Part shown: one piece after another, positions 20,913 through 33,840 of the stretch
Numbering within the stretch: position 1 is the first letter of the stretch
Layout of the letters: every line of letters begins with the position of its first letter
NCBI RefSeq assembly: GCF_047496725.1
Contig: NC_132983.1
Coordinates: 9,399,001-9,463,000, forward strand
Direction of reading: 5' to 3'
Length of the DNA: 64,000 nt
Source of the DNA: Anoplolepis gracilipes
Taxonomy: Eukaryota > Arthropoda > Insecta > Hymenoptera > Formicidae
Made by a program: the position numbers and the translations under genes
The notes under the pieces: model-generated
The model's database searches: none
Seen by the model: only the letters and a program-made list of their open reading frames with translations
What the model was told of the DNA's origin: nothing

Positions 20913-23290
20913 ATGAAGAAGATCTGCTCATCCAAACAACAACGGGTTTTTTTGCTCAGATGTAGAAGACACGACATACTTCTGACCCATATCAGGAGGT
21001 TGAATATTGACATTCACTTCTCTAGCAACACCGTTAAACGGAAATTCACTAACACAGTTACACATAATCAGTTTCGAATATTGAGTTTCAAGATTAGGGA
21101 CTTGAATTTTGTTCTTAATCACTTGCACAGAAAGATACATAAGATTGAAGAAAAATTAAATAGTAGCTTGCCTTGTGACGTAGTTGACAGATTTTTTACC
21201 TTGAATAGACGCAAGATTTCTGATTTCGACCTCAAAAAGAAAAATAACTACTTTTTGAAATTTAATAATCTTGTCCGGAAGCATCATACAATGCTTAACC
21301 CCTTTCAGGGGATGGAACTAAATGGCTTGTGAATTGTAGTAGTAAAGTTATCCCTGACAATATCTCAGACATGTTGAGCCTTGGTGATGATTTCGGCCTT
21401 CCGGTCACACACTTGGATAAAACGGATCGAGTGCGTACTGTTGTTTAGATAGTAAAAAATTTAGAAATAAACCATCGAAAAATACCTAATGAATCGATAG
21501 ATACCATGCGACGGTCCATCACGGACTCATTACATAGATTCTTTTTTAGAACTAACCACATTAGCTATACAGATCGTCTTATTAACAAAAACTTTATCAG
21601 TTGTCAGAGGTTTCAGCGTGATAATACGGACATTTTGATTACCAAAGCAGACAAAGGTCAGTCCACAGTCGTCATGGACAAAAAAGACTATGTTGATAGA
21701 GTGAGTCTATTACTTGAAGATCAATCGACTTATAAAAAATTGAAAAAAGATCCTTTAAAAAAATTTACACAAAAAATGAGTTCGTTAATAAAATCGTGGC
21801 GGAAAAATGAACTTATTGACGAGAGAACATATAACTTTCTTAACACTACCAACGGTAATCTACCAAGATGTTACGGATTGCCAAAAATCCATAAGGCAGG
21901 TATGCCGATGCGCATTATTGTTTCATCACTTGGTAGCCCGGTTTACAATACAGCACGTTACTTGCATGACATACTACAACGCTCCATAAAAAACCACCTC
22001 ATTGATCAAGGATGGCTGGACATTCTCGAACACTGTCAGAAACATGGCCATAACAGAAGACGAACTGTTGATTTCACTTGATGTTTCCTTCTTATTTACT
22101 AACATCCCGAAAGACTTAGTACTTGAAGCTATTAAAAAGCGGTGGACAGATATTTCTAACAACACAACCTTTAATTTAAACTAATTCCTACACGCAGTTG
22201 AGACAGTCATAGAATCTACCAGTTTCAGTTTCGACGGACAATTTTACGAACAAATTTATGGAAGCTCAATGGGTTCTCCTCTATCATCGATTTTAGCGGA
22301 TTTAGTCATGGACGATTTAAAGACGTGCTGCATAAAAAAGCTGGATTTTGACATTAGAGTATACTATAGGTTTATCGATGACATTTTCAAGATAGTACCA
22401 TGTACAAAAGAGATTACATTCTGTCAACATTTAATGGTTATCATAATCGTTTAAAATTCACACATGAATTAGAAATGAATAATAGTCTAAGCTTTTTAAA
22501 TACTACAGTCATAAGGTGTAAAGGAAAACTGATCACGAATTGGTTTTAAAAATCGACTTGTTCAGGCAGATACCTCAATTATTACTCCAGCCACCCATTT
22601 AAATATAAAATGAACACAATTAATAGCCTGATTGATCACGCGATTCTGCTGTCTGATGAACGTTTTCAGGCAAATAATATCAACAAGGTAAAACAAATTC
22701 TAATGAATAATTGTTATCCTCTCCACATCATAGACCGATACGTACATAAAAGAATTTGTAGTCTGAAACATCAAAATAAACCAAACGCGGATGAGAGTAC
22801 TCGACATCTCTATGTGCGTACTAATGCCGTATGTTGAAAACTTAACCGAAAAAATAAGCAAAATATTCAGGGATAAAGATTTAAGAGTTGTATACGATAC
22901 TGAAAAAACTGATCAAATTAATTAGATGTGGCAAGAACAAATTGAATAGATTTAGCATGACAGAGATCGTTTATAAAATTGACTGCAAGGATTGTGACGC
23001 TACATACATAGGACAGACAAAAAGACAATTAAACACACGCATTAAAGAACATACTAATAATATTAAAATGCATACTAGTAATCATTCGGTCGTTAGTAAG
23101 CATAGGACTGAATTTACACACGATTTCAACTGGACAACACCCACAATATTACATAACGAGAAGCATACAAAAAGAGAGAAATTGTGGAGATGTTTTTTAT
23201 CAAGATACATGACAATTCAATTAATTTACAGAAAGATACTGAAAATTTGAATCTCATTTACAATAATATTATTAAGAAATTTCAACGAAT
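20913..23290 (+). pseudogene. Penelope-like RT with GIY-YIG endonuclease, broken
   Basis: The reading is in several frames. The N-terminal region, 20913-21332, is basic and helical. The RT starts around 21506, with DILITKADKGQSTVVMDK (about 21630), NLPRCYGLPKIHK (about 21860), LISLDVSFLFTNIP (about 22070), YGSSMGSPLSSILADLVM (about 22260) and the catalytic box YYRFIDDIF (about 22360). A linker with HIIDRYVHKRI follows, then the GIY-YIG nuclease at 22960-23180: CKDCDATYIGQTKRQLNTRI, then the KH/E-containing tail. The usual C-terminal INLQKDTENLNLIYN is present but in a shifted frame. Stops near 21330, 21448 and 22184 plus frameshifts show it is inactive. The RT copies RNA and the nuclease nicks target DNA in this family. 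Confidence 0.85.
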
Positions 23291-23449
23291 TTGACTTGAG
23301 ACGTGTATTTGTTTTCCGATATTTTATACACAGTTTTAGTCTTCGTGCTGACGTGTAGGTGATATGTAGCATGGAAGTGTTTTTAACTTTTTGAAGAGTT
23401 ACGTCGTGTGAGGTACATAGAATTAAATTAACGCTAACATGTATATAAA

Positions 23450-23657
23450 AACTACCATGGTGACATCATAGTAAATAACTAAAATAATGTAATATTTTTG
23501 TCAATCAATTCTAGACTTGAAAAGGACCTAAACCAAAGGTCGAAACATCGTCGATTATTAGCTGATTAAAGACTTAATAAAGCTTATCAACCAGTTTGGT
23601 CGAACAATAATTACACTCAATTAATTTCATCACTGGTGACATATAATTTTATCAACA
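23450..23657 (+). repeat. Penelope 3' terminal repeat (pLTR)
   Basis: Direct copy of 20591-20798. It carries its own hammerhead-like motif. Confidence 0.85.
23500..23558 (+). ncRNA. Hammerhead-like ribozyme motif in 3' pLTR
   Basis: Same order as the 5' copy: CAATC...GAC, TTGAAAAG, stem II GACC/GGTC (here fully paired), GAAACATC, then GTCGATTA. Stem II is better than in the 5' copy, while the four bases after GAAA have changed from CGTC to CATC. Retention of pairing on both sides supports a real RNA fold. Confidence 0.5.
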
Positions 23658-23812
23658 AACAATATAAGATATTAACATATATAACTACTCCTACGAACGA
23701 ATAATATCCTATTTGTCAAACTTTTTTGTTAATAATCATTGCACCGTACATACATACACAGGATAGTAACCGTGTCAATATACGTCGGAATAAACATCCC
23801 AACATTATACAT

Positions 23813-24302
23813 ACAGGGTGTCTCATAACTAACGAGCCAACGCTCGTGAGCGGGTAGAGCGGGTTAAATGGAATAGAAAAGTCCTCTACCATTTTACGAT
23901 TTTCAAAATAATTATTGAGAAATTAATTTACAAAGGTCGGCAAATCCGGCGTGAGTATCAGCCCGCCGCAAAAAAAATGGCGAGAAGGACGACCCACCGC
24001 TAGGCCGGTCGCTAAATAATAATCGCTAATCTATTGTTCTTATCAACGCTTCTCGTCTATGCCCCTGGTAACCGCGAGGCAATGGCGCCTATTTACGCCG
24101 CGCGCGCTTAGCGACCATCCTTAGAGCCGTCCTTCTCGCCATCTTTTTTACAGCAGGCTGATACTCGCGCCGGATTTGCCGATCTTTGTAAATTAATTTC
24201 TCAATAATTATTCGGAAAATCGCAAAATGGTACAGGACTTTTCTATTCTATTTAACCCGCTCTACCCGCTCACGAGCTCATTAGTTATGAGACACCCTGT
24301 AT
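23813..24302. repeat. Palindromic element Fb-B, 490 bp
   Basis: It starts acagggtgtctcataactaa and ends ttagttatgagacaccctgta. The arms include gcgggtagagcgggttaaa and its complement, and the paired text aggacgacccaccgc / gaccatccttagagccg near the centre. It is closely related to the ends of the transposase-bearing element at 25329-26932, so it is probably a deletion derivative mobilised in trans. Confidence 0.85.
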
Positions 24303-24803
24303 ATGTTAATATGTATAAAAATTAGAAAAATGATAAAAAAGTTGCTTAACCTTTGAGTCGGCAAAAATCCTTCTAACATACTTCTTTTCTATCCAAAAGG
24401 AATCTATTTACAAAATTTAAACGAAATTGGAGCATGGCCGCTTTCGGAAAAACAGCCAATAAAAATTTAAGATTTAAAAAAGTAAAAATTAAAAAAAAAT
24501 TGAAAAAAAGAAATGCCAAACCGACTATGCCATGTGGTGCATCTTGGGTAACGCCAAAATAGTCCAAAATGAAGTTATTTATGTTAAAATATTATGAAAT
24601 AAATTATGATCATTATAATTATACTTATGATCAATAAATTACGATGTTTTTAACATAAAAGTGTTGATTTACCTTTTTGGATAAAAGTGGCTACAACTCA
24701 GAAACGGCTTATTTTCGGATTTATGTTTATATAGCTTTTTTTCCTTTTTGGGTTCCGAATTACTTTTCGAAGTACTGCGGACGATTTTCTGGACACCTTG
24801 TAT

Positions 24804-25328
24804 ATGTGTATAGAAGTACTTTTGTCCAAAAAAAGTCCCTGTATATATCAGTTCCCCTTATATATAAAATAATGCTAAATTAATTAAATATTGCTAATAA
24901 TATTTTAAAATATTAATAAAAACATGATTAGCATTATTTTATTAACGATACTTTCTGTGATAGGAAAAATCGTAAAAACGGAAAGTAAAATATAAAAATA
25001 AATTGGAGTAGCGTTATTTAGTTACTACTTATCATTGCATTGAAAGCTTCTTTAATTTTAAATATATTATTGTAGTTATTGTTGTGCACAGATTTCTCAT
25101 AAAAAATTCAAACATTAATTTATCAAATAACATGTATGTCGTATAAAGATACAAACTGTATAATGCTGTTATGTAGCTGTATAAAGACAGTTATCCTCTC
25201 ATAATTTATTTTTTTTCCACGAAATAAATCGCATTTATTCATATTTCCGATAATGCAAAATAAGCGTTCCGCGCGATACCTATCAAATTCAACGTTACTT
25301 TTATTATAGCTGACTTTATTTTATATAT
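24804..25328. other. AT-rich spacer
   Basis: No gene or repeat was recognised. Confidence 0.4.
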
Positions 25329-26932
25329 ACAGGGTGTTTCAGAATGACCGTATAACCTCTCGGGTGCAGGTAGAGCGGGTTAAATGGAACAGAAAAGTCC
25401 TGTACCATTTTGCGATTTTTGGAATAATTATTGAGAAATTAATTTACAAAGATCGGCAAATCCGGCGCGAGTATCAGCTCGCCGCAAAAAAGATGGCGAG
25501 AAGAACGGCCCACCGCACCGCTAGGCCGGTCGCTAAGCTCGCGCGGCGTAAATATAGGCGCCATTGCCTCGCGGCAGTGATGCCAGAAATGTTACGCGGC
25601 TCCTGGCTCCATGACGCATTATTTATTATGGCACGAAGGAAACCCGCACGAGAGTGCGCGTTTCAATATCGCTGGGCGATTAACGTATGGGCAGGAATAA
25701 TAGTGGACCGAATCGTAAGTGGATTTATTTATTGTTAGTAAGCTAGTAAGAAATTTTATTTGACAACTTATTAACAAATTATTTTCTTTCGTCGATTTTC
25801 AGATCGATCCTTATTTTTTTACCGCCGCGCTTAAATGGAGCGATATATGCCCATTTTTTACAAAATGAGTTACCAGGACTCCTGGAAGAAATTCCTCTGC
25901 ACATGCGGCAAGAGATAATTCTCCAGCATGACGGCGCTCCTGCTCACTTTTCGCGTCAAGCACGCGAATATTTAAATACACATTATGCGAACCGATGGAT
26001 TGGTCGAGGTGGTCCAATCTTTTGGCCGGCGCGATCGCCAGACCTAAATGTGTTAAATTATTTTCTTTGGGGTCATATCAAAGACTTAATCGAACACAGG
26101 CGTGGTACTACGGAAGCTGAAGTACGAGAAGCAATTCTCGCAGCTTTTGATAGCATCACACCAGAGGTGACGTATCGTGCAACGCGCAACATTGTCCGAA
26201 GAGCCGAATTTTGTGTACAACAACAAGGAAGGCACTTTAAATAGTTATTGAATTAAATTATGATAATGGAGTAGACCTATTGGGGATACCACTTTTAAAA
26301 AAATGCGCCATGCTATCTACCGCAAGGTGGTGTGGAAATGATAGCCAATAATAATTATTTGATAACCTATTTTATAATAATATTTTATATTTTCTATTTA
26401 AATTATTTTATATTTTCTATTAAAATATTTATTTCGACGAAAAAAAGGAGACGGGATAGAAAACGGGTATTATTATTTGTAGAGCCATTTTATCAATGCT
26501 TCTCTTCTATGCCCCTGGTAACCGCGAGGCAGTGATGCCAGAAAAGTTACGCGGCTCCCGGCTCACATGACGCACCCAAGCGCGAGCTGTGTATCTGTGG
26601 CGCCGAGCATGCGTAGAACTCACACGGCTCGCGCTTGTGTGTGCGTCATGGAGCCAGGAGCCGCGTAACATTTCTGGCATCACTGCCGCGAGGCAATGGC
26701 GCCTATATTTACGCCGCGCGAGCTTAGCGACCGGTCTAGCGGTGCGGTGGACCGTCCTTCTCGCCATCTTTTTTACGGCGAACTGATACTCGCGCCGGAT
26801 TTGTCGATCTTTGTAAATTAATTTCTCAATAATTATTCCGAAAATCGCAAAATGGTACAGGACCTTCCTGCTCCATTTAACCCGCTCTACCTGCACCCGA
26901 GAGGTTATACAGTCATTCTGAGACACTCTGTA
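25329..26932. mobile_element. Fb-B element carrying a Tc1/mariner-like transposase remnant
   Basis: It starts acagggtgtttcagaatgac and ends gtcattctgagacactctgta. The arms (25329-25610 and about 26650-26932) are inverted copies, including the block gatggcgag and the segment gtaaatataggcgccattgcc / ggcaatggcgcctatattta. The unpaired middle carries a transposase C-terminal half and a second, inner inverted segment at 26500-26680 (gtgatgccagaaa / tttctggcatcactg). It is the likely source type of the smaller Fb-B palindromes. Confidence 0.8.
25616..26244 (+). pseudogene. Tc1/mariner-like (IS630-type) transposase, C-terminal part
   Basis: DDE transposases of this superfamily cut and paste the element at TA. 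Here exon 1 ends RWAINVWAGIIVDRI with donor gtaagt at 25715; the acceptor is at 25801-25802 and exon 2 starts IDPYFFTAA. A one-base frameshift near 25825 precedes LNGAIYAHFLQNELPGLLEE. The second catalytic Asp is in QHDGAPAHFS (about 25926). The third block reads WPARSPDLNVLNYFLWG, where related enzymes have an acidic residue before the aromatic pair (PLDFFLWG type), so Asn replaces the third catalytic acid. The stop is at 26242-26244. The N-terminal HTH and first Asp are absent, replaced by the palindrome arm. Inactive. Confidence 0.8.
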
Positions 26933-27053
26933 TATAGTAAATATATATATATATATATATTTCTTCTAATAACCTAAAAAAATTAAATGATTAATTATTG
27001 CAAGAAGAATAGACACAAAATAAAATAATTAATAAAACATATTATACAAGAAT

Positions 27054-27061
<8 letters not shown>

Positions 27062-27098
<37 letters not shown>
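27062..27098. repeat. (TA)n microsatellite
   Basis: About 18 TA units beside the Fb-A element. A shorter TA run lies at 26940-26960. Confidence 0.9.
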
Positions 27099-27105
<7 letters not shown>

Positions 27106-27107
27106 AC

Positions 27108-27482
27108 ACAGGGTAATTCGAAACAATCTTTTGTGCTTGAAGTGTCGTATTCCTGACTCAATTCTAACAAGGAAAGGGTTGGAAGTGTCCCCCTCCGATT
27201 TTAATGACCTTTAAATATGTTGTAGTCTAGGTCAAAATAAAAGACACGTATTTTTTCATATGTGCTCTTACGGCCGTTAAGGGGGTGAAACACCCTCTTG
27301 AAAAAAATCGGTTTTTATATTACTGAGCGAATACTGTCAAAAAAATAAAAAATATAAAAAAAAGTTTTGAATAAAAGTTTTATGGTTTTTAATGTACTTT
27401 AAAACTGCATAATCAGATTTTTCAAAAATTGAAAAGGGAAGGGGGCATTTCGAAAAATATATTTTCGAAAAATCTGCACACC

Positions 27483-27529
<47 letters not shown>

Positions 27530-27880
27530 GCACGCACGCACGCGCACACACACACACACACATACACACATCGCGTGCAGCAAGTAGTCAATCGCAACGT
27601 AATCATCCATCGAACAGACTGACTTGCTTCGTCCCTACCTATCACCCGTACTCGTCTCGTAATTCGCTAACTTTTTCATCTTATAATTTAAATACTAAGC
27701 TTTGGACAAAATTTTGATAAAAGAAAAATCGTTTTAGAATTGAATCAGGAATACAACATTTTAAGAACAATTTAAATACTAAGCTTTGGACAAAATTTTG
27801 ATAAAAGAAAAATCGTTTTAGAATTGAATCAGGAATACAACATTTTAAGAACAAAAGGTTGTTTCCAATCACCCTGTATA
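27108..27880. repeat. Fb-A-type element with microsatellite core and tandem duplication
   Basis: It starts acagggtaattcgaaacaat and ends tccaatcaccctgtata. The arms resemble the Fb-A arms at 32.9 and 59.75 kb (gtattcctgactcaattct at left; attgaatcaggaata at right). 27685-27768 is duplicated perfectly in tandem at 27769-27852 (84 bp). The core holds a CT run (27486-27530) and CA run (27540-27562). Non-coding. Confidence 0.75.
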
Positions 27881-28081
27881 TATAATTTTTATGATAATTA
27901 TTTTTGTAGCATATGAAAAAGCATTATCTTTATTATCATTTGATGATATTTATGTATATGTACATGTACCCAGGAAAATTTACACAGATAAGCTGTGTAT
28001 TCTACTTTTTGATAATTTATATTAGTAATTTATAAGTCTATTCTCTCGCAAGTAGTAGTCAAATTTGAAGTTTTTTCTTAC

Positions 28082-30532
28082 CCCAATAATTCGCACATTG
28101 CGCATACATGTTGCGTGAAAACCATAAACAAAGTCGAACAGGCCAAAGGCATTAATGATGTGACAAAACATATAATGCATAACAAGAATCGAGTAAAGTA
28201 AAAGTATTGCTCCTCATCGATGAAGAATTCAACACGAAAGTATGGTAGTTGTATTTGCGGGCGGGACTCGTTTATAGGCAATACGATATCAAGAATATCT
28301 GGCATAAATAGCCATATATAGTATATTATCAAGCTTGAGTAGCCAAAACCTGTAAAATTCTATGTAAATATAAATATAATAATATAGATTTTTATAGCAA
28401 AAATATAAAGTTTCTAATATTACATTTTTATCAATAGTCATGTATAATAAAAAGATTTGTAATGTGTGTACGTGTGTATGAGTGCGCGTGCGCGCGTGTG
28501 TGTATATGTGTGTGATGATACTATATTAATCATTTGTTTCCCTATCAGTCTATATTCTTTTGTTTTTTTTGTAATCTTCTTTTCTCAGCCAGTGATTGTA
28601 GTACATGCAAGGAAAAAAATATAAGTTTTGAGTAAATTAACACATGGAACATAAACTGTTAATATAAGTTATAAAAAGTTAACTTTATTTTTTATTACGT
28701 TCAGGAACAATAATTTTTTGCAGAAAATTTTTATAGAAATTTATGGAAATGTAAAAAAAATTTAGCAGACTACGTGAATCAAATAAATCATTCTTTTTAC
28801 AGAATTTTATGATCTCGTTTAACTTATTTATATAATTTAATGATAATGATCTAATGAATTTAATAAATGCATTTTAAAAATACAATCATGATTATACAAA
28901 TAGCATATATGAATAGCTAGAAAAGGTATACGTATGTTATAGTAAATTAAAAATAATTTATTATAAATTTTTTACATTTCTGCTATAAATAATGATAAAG
29001 TTAATATATTATTAAAAGTTATTATATTATTAAATTATTATTATTATCATTGTCATTGTCATTGTCATTGTCATTGTCATTGTCATTGTCATTGTCATTG
29101 TCATTGTTAATAATATTATTATTATTAAAATTAAATTATAATATTAAAAATATATTATTAAAAATATTAAACGTAATATATTATTTACCATAAATTTTTT
29201 ATAGCTATGTATTCGTTGTCGATAATGAAGAGAGCATGATAGTCTCACAGTATCGTATAGAATTATTGTATGTATCGTATAGAATTATTACATGTATTAT
29301 TGCGATTTTAAAGATAAAATGCGCATGTTTTGTAGATAAAACAAAATTTAACATTTTTCTTACTTAAGTAATAAAGCGTCCACAATCTCGTGGTTTCAGC
29401 ATGCTCATGCATGATTTTGATCTCATCATACGTCTTTTGTAACGCCCAGTCGTTCCACATATGTTCGAATAGTTGCTTAAGCTAAAAAATAAAATCATAA
29501 GTAATAAAGGATGATATGTTAATAAGAAAAATAAATTAAATAAATTAAATTTAATAAAAATATATATATATATAATAAGAAGAAAAATAAATCCTAGTTA
29601 ACTTCTGTTTTATTTATTAAGTTATCGATCGATATATTAGTATGTCCATAATAATTGGATTTATATTATAAAAAATTTAAATTTTATTTTAACACATTCG
29701 TTATTTCTATTCTATTATAAATATTTTATCGCACAATTATTCCCACCTGTAAGATAGAAAAGTAAAAAAATAGATAATAAATGACTTAACTATAGACTAT
29801 ATATACTTGATAAAAACGCGCGTACACATCCACCTATATCTCATTAATGTTTATTATTTATATGTTACAAAAATTCTTATATAAGCATTTATACTAAAAT
29901 AAAGAATAAATCTTTTTAAATGTTAAATATTTAATGTGAGGAACATAAATAATGACCGACTGAGTTTATTTTGTCTACGAGTTTGATGCGTATATACATC
30001 TGGGGCACAAAACCTAATGCAGGTAAAGCTGTTGGTACCATACTTGTTATGAATTCCATAGTAATTTCAGATGTAAGTATAATCAATATCTGAAAAACGT
30101 ATTATTAATTATTGATAAAAGCAAGATAGTAGGCATTATTTATTGAGAAATAATTATCGAGATATATTTGACTAATATAATCTAATTCTTAAGTATGCAT
30201 TCGATAAAATAGTGTTGTGATATTTAATTTCTAAGTTATAATTCTGTTTAAATAAATAAAAATTTTTTAAATCTCTTTTTAATCAATAGGAAAAATAATA
30301 GGAATATATTATATATATAATTCGGTATGTGCGTATAAATACCCGTATATACGAAAAAAATAAAATATATTTTTACAATTGCGATTACCTGAATAAAGGC
30401 AGATACTAGCAAAATGGTAAAATTAACGATTCTCATCAAACGAGCACTCCATTCGCTTTGATAAGGCCACAACCCGGTAACCAATAAAAGAAATCGGTTC
30501 AACTTATAATAACGTTCTACAAGATGTTCCAT
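28082..30532 (-). CDS. Odorant receptor gene B, N-terminal four exons
   Basis: Seven-transmembrane insect odorant receptor, which with Orco forms ligand-gated channels in olfactory neuron dendrites. Exon 1, 30532-30389 (48 codons, from ATG), has RYYKLNRFLLLVTGLWPYQS, the usual N-terminal motif, and a membrane segment (IVNFTILLVSAFIQ). Exon 2, 30089-29961 (43 codons), has LTSEITMEFITSMVPTALPA. Exon 3, 29481-29364 (39 codons plus one base), has LKQLFEHMWNDWALQK. Exon 4, 28349-28082, encodes about 88 residues with two or three membrane segments. All junctions are GT/AG and phases join (0, 0, 1), no stops. About 219 residues are visible of a usual 380-420. Exons for the last membrane segments were not found below 28082. 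The exon 2 donor (gtcggt) is weak. Possibly truncated. Confidence 0.85.
29047..29107. repeat. Hexanucleotide (TCATTG)n repeat
   Basis: About ten perfect units in the intron between exons 3 and 4 of OR gene B. Confidence 0.9.
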
Positions 30533-31990
<1,458 letters not shown>

Positions 31991-32280
31991 CGCACATGAA
32001 CTAATAATATCCCAGACAGCACCAAGTCGATCAAAAAAAGATGGCTAAAAGATGACATATTTTTTATAAAGATGTCTTTTAGTGAGAGCATATAGTCGGC
32101 AGAAAGATAGTTAAAGGAAGTATACGTCCTATTGAAAGTCGTCTTGATCTTGACTAAAAGATGTCTATTATTCTATTTTTCAGAAATCTTATCGTCATCT
32201 TTAGATTTCTTTTTAAACATATTTTAGTTATCTTTGAAACCTTTTTCAGATGTCTTTTGTCATCTTATTATTAATATTTA
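31991..32280. repeat. MITE-like repeat, end tcccagacagcac
   Basis: It begins tcccagacagcaccaag and is full of aagatgtctttt / agatggctaaaag motifs. The inverse end ttgtgctatctggga lies at 36649-36663, so 31991-36663 may be one element opened by the insertions between. Related copies: 37794-37924, 40555-40750, 43900-44207 and 50860-51060. Confidence 0.5.
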
Positions 32281-32347
32281 GAAAGATTAGGTTAGGTTTA
32301 TTAGAAGATTTATATTTATAAATACATATATAAATTATATATATATA

Positions 32348-32805
32348 CAGGTTAGATCCGAAAATTCGCGCAACACCCTTTAAGGAAAGGTAGAGAGTGT
32401 TATTCTGAACAGAAAAGTCCTGTATCATTTTGCAATTTTTTCAATATTTAAGAAAATATTAATTGTAAAAGATCAGCCAATGAAATGCCGCGAAAAGCTC
32501 GCGGTGCGAAGACGCTTCCCACTGTCACTTGATACTAGGACAACGACGAAGCAGTAGGAGGAGTGCTTTGCGAGCGCGCTTCGCAGCGCAAGTCAAACCG
32601 AATAGAAAAGTCCTTTACCATTTTGCAATCTTCGTAATAATTACCGAGAAATTAATTAACAAATATTGACAAATCCGCGCGAGTACAAGTGCGCGGCGAG
32701 AAGGCCCATCCTACTGCTACACGGTAACTAGACGCTCATTGAATGATAGGAGGAGCGGTCTACGACTGGCAATAGCTGTGTATGAGTAGCGCGCCTAGTA
32801 ACCCC

Positions 32806-32806
<1 letters not shown>
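32348..32806. repeat. Composite of degraded Fb-B halves
   Basis: Contains the Fb-B arm text (gaacagaaaagtcctgtatc, near 32410; a second gaatagaaaagtcctttacc near 32600) in the same orientation, so it joins two left halves rather than forming a palindrome. It ends at cccctgtatata. Confidence 0.6.

Positions 32807-32877
<71 letters not shown>
32807..32877. repeat. (TA)n microsatellite
   Basis: About 35 TA units between two TA-targeting elements. Confidence 0.95.
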
Positions 32878-32881
<4 letters not shown>

Positions 32882-33832
32882 GGTGTCCCAGAATAACCTT
32901 CCGTCCGTAAAATGACGTATTTCTGACACAATTCTAAGACAATTTTTCCTTTACCAAAATTTGATTTGAAGCGTAGTTTTTGTGTTATAAGCAAAAATAG
33001 TTAGCAAATCACGCGTCGAGTATAGAAGGCAAACAGAAGCGACGCGGCGTACCGCGAGCGCGGGCGCAGCTGACCGTCCGACGGGTGATTATCGCCGCAT
33101 GAGTCGCTAACTATTTTATCTTATAACATAAAATTATGCTTTAAATAAAATTTTGGTAAAGAAGAAAATGTCTTATAATTACGTCAGGAATACGTGTTCC
33201 TTAAAATAACATTACTTTAATGACCAAAAGTTGTTCCGAATCGCCGGCCGTCGGACGCTGCAATCAGCTGATTGCTACAATGTGTGTATGTTAAGTATGT
33301 GCGTAAAAGGAAGGAACAGAGTGAGTGAAAGAAAGAGACAGAGAGAGAAATAAGCCTCCGCGACGGCGATGCTCCTTCGATTGTCATCGACATTGTCGTC
33401 AACGATTTCAGACTAATCGATATATTGATTTTCCGGCTCAGCTGAGAGACACATCGCGTGTAGCAATCAGCTGATCGCAGCGTCCAACGTTATTTTAAGG
33501 AACACTTATTCCTGACGTAATTATAAAACATTTTCTTCTTTACTAAAATTTTATTTAAAGCTTAATTTTATGTTATAAGATAAAATAGTTAGCGACTCAT
33601 GCGGCGGTAATCACTCGTCGAACGGTTAGCTGCGCCCGCGCTCGCGGTGTGCCGCGCCGTTCTTATCTGCCTTCTGTACTCGACGTGTGATTTGCTAACT
33701 ATTTTTGCTTATAACTCAAAAACTAAGCTTCAAATCATTTTGGTTACCAATTTTGGTAAAGGAAAAATTGTCTTAAAATTGTGTGAGGAATACGTCATTT
33801 TACGGACGGAAGGTTGTTCTGGGACACCCTGT
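32878..33832. repeat. Palindromic element Fb-A, 955 bp
   Basis: It starts acagggtgtcccagaataac and ends gttctgggacaccctgt. The arms pair over several hundred bases (ccttccgtccgtaaaatgac / gtcattttacggacggaagg; gttagcaaatcacgcg near 33000, its mate near 33690). Each arm is itself partly inverted (33090-33220 against 33470-33600), giving a double hairpin. No transposase is present. Confidence 0.85.
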
Positions 33833-33840
33833 CTATATAG

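Larger units (their letters stand above)
20590..23657 (+). mobile_element. Penelope-like element with direct terminal repeats
   Basis: Two direct repeats of about 207 bp (20591-20798 and 23450-23657) flank a single RT/GIY-YIG coding region. Both repeats start actaccatggtgacatcata and end gacatataattttatca. Penelope-like elements are retroelements with a telomerase-like RT, usually a C-terminal GIY-YIG nuclease, and terminal repeats (pLTRs), which this matches. The two repeats differ at several sites, so the insertion is not fresh, but the layout is complete. Confidence 0.85.
19361..24803. mobile_element. Inverted-arm element enclosing a Penelope-like element
   Basis: The left arm, 19361-19715, starts acagggtattcggaaaatcg and contains aaaagaagtatgctagaaag and cgactcaaaggttaagcaac. 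The right arm, 24310-24803, carries these in inverse complement and ends gattttctggacaccttgta. Between the arms lie a half TIR repeat, a G-rich palindrome, the Penelope-like element and an Fb-B element. The simplest reading is one palindromic transposon later invaded. Confidence 0.6.

Noticed and set aside
32283..32298. ttaggttagg as a telomere-targeted insertion site
   Set aside because: Only two units and no retrotransposon end beside it.
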